Made by a program: the position numbers and the translations under genes. From Larimichthys crocea (lineage: Eukaryota; Chordata; Actinopteri; Sciaenidae), in contig NC_040032.1 of assembly GCF_000972845.2 (NCBI RefSeq), positions 18,307,970 through 18,371,969 of the forward strand: DNA of 64,000 nt, given 5' to 3'. Position 1 is the stretch's first letter, and each line of letters begins with the position of its first letter. Shown here piece after piece: positions 24,001-35,157 of this stretch. The notes beneath the pieces are model-generated. The model saw nothing but the letters and a program-made list of their open reading frames with translations, ran no database searches and was not told the DNA's origin.

Positions 24001-27000
24001 GCTTGTATGTTGGTCTGACTGCAGGGACATCACTGTTAGGGTCAAATGTTTTCACTGACGTGGGATCAGACTTGCTTTCTGACTGTTCTTCATCACGTTG
24101 TAGGTTGGCATCATACGCAATATCATCCTGTTCTGCTTCCCTCAGAGGAGGCCAGTCATCTGATTGGTTATTCCTGACTTCCTGTTTGTTTTCTCCTTTG
24201 CTCTCCTCTTCCCTTTGCTTTAACTTCTCATCCTCTCCCTTTCTCTTTTGCTCCCTTTGCATTTTTCTCTCCCTCTCCTTATTTTCTTTTTCTTCTATGT
24301 GCAGCTTCCTCGCTTTCTCTGCATTTTCTCTCTTCACCCTCTGCTTTTTCTCCATCTCTTCTCTCTCCTTTTCCAACCTCCTTCTCTTCTCCTCCATATC
24401 CTTCTCCATACTTTCTCTCTCCTTCCTCTCCATCTCTTCTCTGTCCTTTTCCAACTTCTTTCTCTTATCGTTCATTTCCTTTTCCATCCTTTCTCTCTCC
24501 TTCCTCTCCATTTCTTCTTTCTCTTTTTCCAACCTCTTTCTCTTCTCTTCCATTTCCTTCTCCATCCTTTCTCTCTCCTTCCTCTCCATCTCTTCTTTCT
24601 CTTTCTCCAACCTTGTTCTCCTCTCCTCCATTTCTTTCTCCATCCTTTCTCTCTCCTTCCTCTCCATCTCTTCTTTCTCTTTTTCCAACCTCTTTCTCTT
24701 CTCCTCCATTTCCTTCTCCATCCTTTCTCTCCCCTTCCTCTCCTTCTCTTCTCTCTCCTTTTCCAACCTCTTTCTCTTCTTCTCCCTTTCCCTCTCTATC
24801 TCTATCCTCTCATTTTCTAACCTCTGTCTCTCCTCTATTTCTTTTTCCATCGTCTCTCTCTTCTTCCTCTCTCTTTCCTCCACCTTCATGGTTTCTATCC
24901 TTTCTTTCTCCTTTCTCTCCCTCTCCAGCTGTCTCTCATTCTCCTGTTCACTTGCTGCCAGTCTCAGACTTGCCACCAGACTCAGGCCATGTGAGGGCAA
25001 ACACTCTGGTTTCAGAGTGATGTCAGTGTGTTCACTAATCTTCTGACTGTGTGCTGTGTCAGAGAAGGCTGTGGGTGGTAAAATCACTGGAATCAGTGGA
25101 TCTGGCTTAGAGGAACACAGCATTTCTGAATCTACTTCATATAAACACGGCTGATCTTCATTACTGATAAGGAGGGATGGTTGGTGTGCAGGGCGGTGTT
25201 GATGTGTATCATCAGTGGATCCAGTTGTCTGAAGGATGGAGGCCACTGTCTCATAGCTAAAGGGACAGACACAAGGGGTCAGGAAAACTCTGAGAAGGGG
25301 CTCAACCAAAACTGACCTCATCAGGCTCTGAGCAGTGTGACAGAGAGCCAGACAGCATGCTTGACTTCCTCCTCAGACTTTGTTTTGGTGCTTGTCCAAA
25401 GCACACAGGGGAAGCAGTCATTGTTGCTCACACTGAGAACCACCCTGAAAGGGTGTTCACAACTTTAAGCTCCCATGCACACTGTACACACTGTACACAC
25501 TGTGCACACTGTACACCCATCAGCCATAACATTATGACCACCAGTGAAATGTTATGTAGGATCCCCTTTTGTCACCAAAACAGCCCTGACCCATCAACTT
25601 CCCTTGACCTCTGAGGCCACTGCCATCAGGGAATACTATTTCCAAGAAAGGGTGAACATGATCTGCCACAATGCTTAGGTAGATGGTATGTGTCAAAGTA
25701 ACATGACCCAACATTTCTCAGCAGAACACTGCTCAGAGCATCACGCTGCCTCTGTCTAGCCATCACAATTTTAACACTTGCCCATTTTTCCTGCTACTAA
25801 CACGTCAACTGAGAACAAAATGTTCACTTGCTACCCGATATATCCCACAATGTTATGGCTGATCAGTGTATGTGTGATGGCAAATGCAGCAAGCAAGCCG
25901 TACTAGAATAACTACCATGGAGATGTGATAACTGATCTAAATGTAATATAAAGTCTCTGTAAGTGGATGAATCAAATTGAAACCTTTTTAATAATGATAA
26001 TAATGATTGTTATAGCTCATGTTTTAACTAATATCAATGAATAATTATTATCTTATTTTAGAATCATATTGAATTGTATTGTGGGTTTTTATGCAACAGT
26101 CTGAGGGATAATTTTCTTGTTTTTGACTGTTCTGATGTTTCATATTTAAGCATGATCCCAATTATGTTTTTGCATAATGCCTCACATCATAACAAATAGT
26201 ATTATGGATCGGCAGGCAGAGAGACTGAACTACTGCTGTCATGAAGCCAACAGGCACCTCAATCTGCTGCTCTGAAACATACACCTCTACCTCTACAGTA
26301 TGTGTGCACATATCTAGGCACTACTACACACAAAACACACACAGATACCCCCATACACACACATGCACACATTTCACAACAGCATAAACAGAGGTTAAAA
26401 TGAAGACCATCACATGAGGTTAACTGCACTTGCTAAGTAAGTGCTGGTTAGGCTTCAACACCACGGTTAGTCAATACATGTGCAGGCATGTGTGAGTGTG
26501 TCTGTTTGCAAGCAACACCAGACATGTCATGCCATGCTGCACGAACCGTCACTGACTCACCCCCCTGTTACACCACTCTCCTCCTGCTTCTGATCCTTCT
26601 CCTCAGTGCTCTCACTACTTTCCATCCGTCCTTCCGCTGCTGTCTCCCCTGTGGTCTCCTCCACAGTCACCCATAGCTGATTTTCTGCCTCACACACTGG
26701 CTCCTTATTGTTGACAGGACTCTCTTGACCACCAGCCACGACCCCAGCTGGTTTCTGCTCATCTGCTCCCTCCTGTTGTGGTTTTTCTGATGGCTGGAGA
26801 TCTTGTTCCGGCCGCAGTTCTGGGTCTGGTTTTGAAGGCAGCAGTGGCTCCAGCGGCAAGGCTGCGGGCTTGCAAGCTGGTTTGTGGGAAACCTCAACTG
26901 AGGTTGCTAGTTCCACATTGGGTCCCTCTGGCTCTTTGGGCTCCTCTATAACTGATGGAGCGCTGGGTTGAACAGGAGGTAGAACTATGTAATGTGTTTT

Positions 27001-30000
27001 TGGGTCTGTTGCTGTGACTGGCTGGTACTCTTGCCCGACAGGGGATTCCATCTCAGCAGCATCCTCTCTGTGTGGGTTAGAAGGAGAAACACAGGAAAAC
27101 ACATGAAAGATGCAGCCATTACAGTTTTATATTTGCTACTTACTACATCATAAGAAGCCAACGCATGAGCCAAGCAGACAGACACACAGATGGTCAGAAA
27201 GAAAGAAAAAGCAGAGAAGCAGACATAAACACATCCCCCCATCCATTCTTACCCTCTGCACAAAGGTTTTGTACCCTCCTTGGCAGAGATTTTTTTAGCT
27301 GTATCTTTCCCACTTCTCCCTTCTAGCATTTTCCACAGAGGAACTTCTGCATCAGACTGCCTCTGTGGAGGTGACTCCAGGGTCGAGACCTCTAATGTAA
27401 GAGAGGAGCCTGAATGGGTGCCAGGTGGAGTACACGTAGCAGATATTTTCCTTTCTGGGACAACAATGTTTGACAATGAACCTTCCTTTAATGGTTGCCC
27501 CAGACTGGAATAAGTGGAGAGAAGGAAGAAAAGGGGGGACAGGAGGAAGAATATCAAGAAAAGATCAGCAGAAATAAGAGGGAGGGAGGAAAAACAGACA
27601 AACTAAACGGTGGAGGACAAAACCACAAAACTCAAAACAAAAATGACACAACCTGTCGTGAGCTCCCTCTCCCTCTGCCTGGTAGGAGCACTAATTATCT
27701 GCCACTCTGCTGATCACTATCACCTGTCTCTGCTGCCACTCCCTCATTAACCAGCCAGCTGCTTCTCATTACCTACTAACCATACCTTGTATAAAGAGCC
27801 CTGTTTCCCAGCACACCTTGTCAGATCGTCTGCTAAGCCTGCGCCTTTCCTGCCTGCTACCTGCTACTACGCTGACTCCTATCCCGGACCTGCCCGACCA
27901 CCCTCTGCTCTACAACCCCGGTAACTTGACCTGCCTTCTGCCTTGTTGACCACGATTCTGCCTTGCCCTTGGTGGTACTACTGCCCTGGAGGTTTTGCCC
28001 TGCCACTCCTCTCCTGCTGTGTGTGTGTGTTCCCCCAGGACTTCCAGCCGCTGGGACACACACCCACAAAGACTCACTCCCATTCCCCAAACCCTTCAAT
28101 AAACTATTCAAACGTATTGCTTGTGTGGTCCTCGTCTGTCCAGATTCCTGACAGTACGATCTGACCAACATAATGGACCCAGCAAACGTTTCACAAAACT
28201 TGGACTTAGAACCACCCACCGCCATGCAGCGCCTGGGAAACGCTGAGAGGGACATCAGTCAGATGACGGGTGACGTCTCCTCTTTGCTACGGCTTGGCAA
28301 CCAGCAGCAACAGCAGCTCCAGCAAACACAGCAGTTGTTACAACAGCAACAACACCGGATTCACGAACAGCAAGATCACCTCGCTCATATAACTCGACTG
28401 CTTGCCCAACTCATTCCTCAGTCCCAGCCCGCCGCTCCAGCCACCGCCAGCCTGCCTGCCACTCCAGCCATAGCCAGCCCGCCCGCCAGCACCGCTCCAG
28501 AGTCACCTGCCCAGGCTACTGCTGCTGGAGCTCCGGAACCCAGAATCGGCAACCCAGAACGGTTCAACGGTGACCCAAAGCAAGTGCGCCCGTTCCTGAC
28601 CAGCTGCAGTCTTCAGTTCTCTCTGCAACCCAGAACCTTTGCCACAGAAGGGGCAAAAGTCGGGTACACAATCACTCACCTGACAGGCCGGGCTCGACTC
28701 TGGGGAACAGCGGAGTTTGAGCGTCAGACCCCTGCGTGCACATCTTTTGAACTGTTTGCTGAGGAGATGCTCAAGGTTTTTGATCTGGGCTCATCTTCTG
28801 AAGAAGCATCCCAGGATCTTCTGAGTATTCGGCAGGGTCGACGGACGGTTGCCGACTACTCTATCGATTTCCGGACTTTGGCAAGGCGCAGCCCCTGGAA
28901 CATGGCAGCGTTGGTGGACGTGTTCTTCGCCAGCTTGGCCGACTACATCAAGGATGAGTTGGTCTCTCATGAACGGCCCTCCACCCTCGATGACGTCATC
29001 GCCCTGGCTGTGCGCATAGATCGACGGATCCAGACCCGCCGCCGGGATAGGGGGCGCCAAAATCCCCCAGCCACCAGCTCTCGTCATGTCCCGACTGTCC
29101 AGCCGTCTTCCCCAACTACTCCTCCAAACCAACCAGACCTGTCTGAACCCATGGAGATTGGCCGGGCTTCTCTTTCTCCTGCTGAGCGTCGGCGCCGTAT
29201 CTCCTCCAACCTATGTCTGTATTGCGGAGGAGAAGGACACCGTGTTGCCAACTGCCCTTTAAAAGCCCAAGCTCACCAGACATAGGAGGAGTCCGGCTGA
29301 GCTCAATGACCATCCAGTCCTCCAAACACAAACCGTTGGTGCAGGTCCGTCTACATCTTTCCGACTCCACCCACACACTGGCTGCCCTGGTGGACTCAGG
29401 CGCCGCAGCCAACATAATGGACACTAAACTCGCTCACCAGCTGGGACTGGAGACCCTCCGTCTGACACCCCCTGTCCCTGCTCTGGCATTAAATGGGCAC
29501 CCTCTTGGCACAGTCATGCATGTCACCACGCCTGTTAAGATGATGCTGTCTGGCAACCACAGTGAAACCATTCAGTTCCACCTGCTCCACTCCCCGGGCC
29601 AACCTCTCATCCTGGGCTACCCATGGCTCCGACGGCACAACCCTCACCTTGATTGGGCAACTGGAAAGATCCGAGAGTGGGGAAAGGACTGCCACCAGAC
29701 CTGTTTGCTTGCGGCCATGCCACCCTCTCACCCTGTACCCCCCGACTCAGCTCCGGACATCTCCAATGTCCCGGAATGCTACCACGGTCTCCGGGAGGTC
29801 TTCAACAAAATCAAAGCCACGTCTCTGCCCCCACATCGACCCTACGACTGCGCCATTGACCTCCTTCCTGGTTCTGTTCCCCCCAAAGGCAGTCTTTATT
29901 CCCTGTCTGCTCCTGAACGAAGGTCCATGGAGACGTACATCAGCAACTCTCTTGCTGCTGGAATTATCCGTCCATCCTCCTCCCCTGCTGGCGCCGGATT

Positions 30001-33000
30001 CTTCTTCGTGGGGAAGAAAGATGGAACCCTTCGCCCCTGCATCGATTACCGTGGCCTTAACAGCATCACAGTAAAGAACCGGTATCCTCTGCCTCTGCTC
30101 AACTCTGCCTTCGAGCTACTCCAGGGGGCCACCATCTTTACAAAGTTGGACCTTAGGAACGCCTACCACCTAGTGCGGATTCGGGAGGGCGACGAATGGA
30201 AGACGGCATTCAATACCCCAACCGGCCACTATGAGTACCTCGTGATGCCGTTCGGCCTCACCAACGCTCCAGGGGTTTTCCAGGCCCTAGTGAATGATGT
30301 ACTGCGGGACATCCTAAACCAATTTGTCTTCGTTTACCTAGACGATATCTTGATCTTCTCCAAGACCCAGCCTGAACACACACATCATGTCCAGCAAGTC
30401 CTTCACCGCCTCCTGCAGAACTCGCTCTTCGTCAAGGCAGAGAAGTGCGAGTTTCATACCAAGACTGTGGCTTTCCTTGGATACATTGTGGCAGAGGGAA
30501 AGATCCAGATGGACCCAGCCAAGGTCTCAGCAGTCACCTCCTGGCCTGTTCCTGAAAATCGCAAGAAGCTACAGCAGTTCTTGGGCTTTGCGAACTTCTA
30601 TCGACGGTTCATCCGGAATTACAGCTCCGTAGCTGCCCCACTCACCGCCCTGACCAGCAATAAACAGCCCTTCACCTGGACCCCAGCAGCTGACAAGGCA
30701 TTCAGTATCCTCAAGGCTCGGTTCACCAGGGCTCCCATCCTCCAGATGCCAGATGCAGACCGACAATTCATTGTGGAAGTGGACGCTTCTGATGTGGGAG
30801 TGGGGGCCGTGCTCTCACAACGAGCTGCAGAGGACAACAAACTCCACCCTTGTGCATTCTTCTCCCGTCGCTTATCCCCATCAGAATGCAACTACGACGT
30901 AGGGAACCGTGAGCTGCTCGCTGTCAAGCTGGCCTTGGAGGAATGGCGTCACTGGCTGGAGGGGTCCACCGTCCCGTTCTTGGTTTGGACGGATCACAAG
31001 AACCTGGAGTATATCCGCTCTGCCAAACGTCTGAACCCGAGACAGTCCCGCTGGGCCCTATTCTTCACTAGATTCAATTTCACCCTGTCATACCGTCCAG
31101 GGTCACGTAACATCAAGCCAGACTCACTCTCCCGCCAGTTCCAGAAGGAGGACGCCCCTTCCCAGAATCCTGCACCCATTCTGCCCAGTCCCTGCGTCAT
31201 AGGTGTCCTGACTTGGGAGATTGAGAAACAAGTGCGGGATGCTCTCCGTGACCAACCTGGCCCCAGTGCGTGTCCTGATGACCGTCTCTTTGTTCCTGAA
31301 CACCTGAAATCTAAGGTCATACAATGGGGACACGACTCCCGTCTGGCTTGCCACCCTGGATCCACTCGCACCTGCCATCTGCTTTCCCAGCGATTCTGGT
31401 GGCCATCACTGAGGAGGGATGTGCGAGACTTTATCCGTGCCTGTCCAACTTGTAATCGACACAAATCTTCTAACCAGCCGCCTGCCGGATTACTCCAACC
31501 TCTGCCCGTACCAACACGGCCCTGGTCCCACATTTCCATGGATTTTGTCACAGGTCTGCCCCAGTCTAAAGGCATGACTGTAATCCTCACCATCGTGGAC
31601 CGTTTTAGCAAGATGGCACACTTTGTTCCCCTTCCAAAGCTGCCATCTGCCAAGGAAACTGCCCAGGTGGTCTTGGAGCATGTGTTCAGAATACATGGAC
31701 TACCCAGAGATGTTGTCTCGGACCGGGGCCCGCAGTTCACCTCCACTTTCTGGAAGGAATTCTGCCATCTGCTGGGGGCCACGGTCAGTCTAAGTTCTGG
31801 TTTCCACCCCCAGTCCAACGGCCAGTCAGAACGAGCAAATCAGGAGCTGGAGAAGGCACTCCGATGCATGGCGTCTCATAATCCTCCCACCTGGTCCCAG
31901 CAACTGTTATGGGTGGAATATGCCCACAATTCCTTGACCTGCTCTGCCACCGGTATGTCACCCTTCCAGTGTGTCTACGGCTACCAACCACCCCTATTCA
32001 ACAGCCAGGAAGGAGAAGTCACTTGTCCATCTGCCCTTGCCTACTCCCGCCGATGCCGCCGCACCTGGGCCCAGGCCCGTGCCACACTCCTCAAGTCCAT
32101 CTCCAGCTACACCACTGGCGCCAACCGTCACAGGACTCCTGCACCCGCTTACCGTGTTGGACAAAAGGTGTGGCTGTCGGCAAAGGATCTACCACTGCGG
32201 GTGGAATCACGAAAGTTGGCACCTCGCTTCCTCGGCCCATTCCCCATTCAGAGGGTAATCAGCCCAACTGCTGTTCAGCTCCTTCTGCCCAGGTCCATGA
32301 GGGTCCATCCCACGTTCCATGTCTCGAAGATCAAACCGGTTCATGAGAGCCCGCTGGTTCCAGCTACACCCCCCCCGCCTCCTCCACGCCTCATTGATGG
32401 TGGTCCAGTCTACACCGTCCGGCGTCTGCTCCGATCCAGACGTAGAGGTAGGGGCATCCAATACCTTGTCGACTGGGAAGGGTATGGTCCTGAGGAGAGA
32501 ACCTGGGTGCCTGCCAGCCGGATTTTGGATCGGACCCTCATCGCTGGCTTCCACCGGCAGCATCCAGACCAGCCAGCCATTCGTCGGGGTCGTCCTAAAG
32601 GACCCCGTCGTTCCACCCACCCAGTTTCTGACCCTGCACCTGGCCTGGCCCCTGTCCCGGGACCCGCCCTGACCCCTGCTGGGGGCTCTCCGGCCTCCTC
32701 TGAGGATGAGGCCGTGGACTCTGACTGCTCTGAGGAGTTCTGACCCTCCGCCGGCTCCCCCTCCGCCCTCCCAGTCTTGGCGGTGTTTCTTGGGACTTCT
32801 GGGGCCGTCCCTTGAGGGGGGGGTTCTGTCGTGAGCTCCCTCTCCCTCTGCCTGGTAGGAGCACTAATTATCTGCCACTCTGCTGATTACTCTCACCTGT
32901 CTCTGCTGCCACTCCCTCGTTAACCAGCCAGCTGCTCCTCATTTCCTGCTAACCATGCCTTGTATAAAGAGCCCTGTTTCCCAGCACACATTGTCAGATC

Positions 33001-35123
33001 GTCTGCTAAGCCAACGCCTTTCCTGCCTGCTACCTGCTACTACTCTGACTCCTACCTGTGATCCCGGACCTGCCCGACCACCCTCTGCTCTACAACCCCG
33101 GTAACTTGACCTGCCTTCTGCCTTTTTGACCACGATTTCTGCCTTGCCCTTGACGGTACTACTGCCCTGGAGGTTTTGCCCTGCCCCCCAATAAACTGTT
33201 GAAACGTATTGCTCGTGTGGTCCTCGTCTGTCCAGATCCCTGACACAACCAGGATCGCATTTTTTTTAATTAGAAGCAGCTAGGAAATGTGTCATGTATT
33301 AAGAGCTGGAAGCATTTTAATAATTCATAAAACCTGAATAATTGGCAATTAGGTTTTTCTTTTGACTATTCTCTATTAATCAGCTTTTAATGGTAAATGT
33401 TATATTTATTACTTATTGACCTGGAGCATACATGCACAACAGCAGCACAGTAGCAAAGGGTGCAGCTGGTATCAATACTCTGGGGGTCAATCTGCTCACC
33501 TCTACCACAAACATAATTAATACAGTCAGAATCAAATCATCACCACACAAGAACAGAGAAATAATCAAAACAGAAATGCTGAATCAGCTCAACTTTAGTA
33601 CAGAAACACAGAACAATAAAAGTGATTCAAATGGACTACTCCTGAGCACAGAACTGATTTCATTATTTTTGAGTTGCTGATTAAGAAAGCAGGTGGCAGT
33701 CATTTGAAGTATAAAAACAAAAGAAATCAGCCACAGAGAAGTGATTTCTTTTCATGTCTGGGCTGTGAACTCACCGCTGACTGGAGTTTATGGAGGCACT
33801 GGCTTTGTTCGGAGGAGGGAGGCAGGAAGCAGGAAGTGGAGCTGAGGCTGAGTGTGCGGAGCCGGGTAGAGGTGTGTCAGTGTGTGTGTGTGAAGCCAGA
33901 GTTCTCATTTTCTGCTTGTCCTCATCGGACCTGTTGGCCTCCAGACTACAGACCGGAGCTGCTCGATGCTCCTTCCTCCTCTTGTCTTCCTCCTCTTCCT
34001 TCTCTTGCACAAGCAGTTTTTTCTGTTCCCCCTCTTTCTTTTTCCTGTCTTTTTCCTCCTTCATTCTCCTTTCTGCTTTCTCTTTCTCCTCTCTATACCT
34101 CTTTTCTTCCTCCCTTTTCTTACTCTCTGCCTCCTGCCTTTTCTCCTTTTCTTCTTCCTCCCGCTTCACCCTCTCCTTTTCTTTCTGCTCCTTCAAGAGT
34201 CTCTCCTCCTTCTCCTCCCTCTCCTTCTTCTCTTTGAGTACTCTCTCATTTTCTTCCTCTTTTTTCTTTCGTCTCTCCTTCGCCTCTTTGACTCTCTTCT
34301 CCTCCTCTCCCCTCCTCTGCCTCTCCTCCACCTCCTTTTTCTTTCTCTCTTCCTCTTTCCTCATCTCCTCCATCACCTGAAGATGTTTTCTTTGCTCCTC
34401 CCTTTTTCTTCTCTCCTCTTCTTCTTTGATTTTATGTTGCTCCTTCTCTTTTTCCTCCTTCAAGTGTTTCTCCACTGTCTTCTTCCTCTCTTCCTCTTCC
34501 AGGAGCCTCTTTTTCTCTTCCTCTCTCCTCCTTCTTTGCTCCCCAAACACTCTCCTCTCCTCCATCTTTTTCTGCTCATCCTCTTTCATTTTCCTCAAGA
34601 ACTTCTCTCTCTCAAGTCTCCTCTCCTCCTCCCTCCTAAGTTTTTCCTTTTCCTCCTCCACCTCCAGGAGTCTTCTCTGCTGCTCTCTTTTCATCCTCTC
34701 CTCCTCATCCCGCTTCCTCTTCTCCTCCTCTTCCCTCAGTTTCTCCTGTTTGTCTCTCCTCTCCCTCAAGAGTCTCTCCTCCTCGTGCTTCCGCCTTTCC
34801 TTCTCCTTCGTGACCTCTTCCTCCTCCTGTAAGAATCTCTTCTTTTCCTCTTCTAAAAGCTTCTTCTTCTCTTCCTCGTGTCTTCTCATCTCCTCTTCTT
34901 GTTCCTGCTTCAAGAACATCACTTTTTGCCCTTCCTTCTTTCTCTTCCTTTCCACCTCCTGTTTCTCCTGCTCTGCCTTCAACATCACCTCCTTCTCAGT
35001 CGCTGCTCCCTCTAACTGCTCTGTCAGCTTTTCTCCAGAGGCCGTTTCACTGGTTTTGTGTTCAAGACTGTACAAAAATATGAAATAAACGAGATAAACA
35101 ATATTTCTTATTCCTGATTTTCT

Positions 35124-35157
<34 letters not shown>

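Larger units (their letters stand above)
27654..33245 (+). mobile_element. Ty3/gypsy chromodomain LTR retrotransposon (chromovirus), structurally complete
   Basis: Contains two LTRs, gag and pol with protease, reverse transcriptase, RNase H, integrase and C-terminal chromodomain. LTRs start TG and end CA; the element is flanked by a 5-bp duplication CAACC (27649-27653 and 33246-33250). It sits in ehbp1l1 intron 13 on the opposite strand. The -1 gag/pol overlap, the chromodomain and the self-priming-type binding site fit the Tf1/sushi branch. Both ORFs are open throughout, but the LTRs differ by roughly 18 substitutions and several indels, so the insertion is not very recent. Whether it is active cannot be told from sequence. 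Confidence 0.95.

Noticed and set aside
23950..25046. Long plus-strand open frames rich in Ser, Phe and Leu opposite ehbp1l1 exon 16
   Set aside because: They are the antisense of the E/K/R-rich coding exon; composition and lack of splice or start context show they are shadows. The same holds for 33790-35088.
29213..29260. ATG at 29213 as the true start of pol
   Set aside because: It lies inside gag's zinc knuckle; frameshifting at 29258-29264 explains pol expression better.
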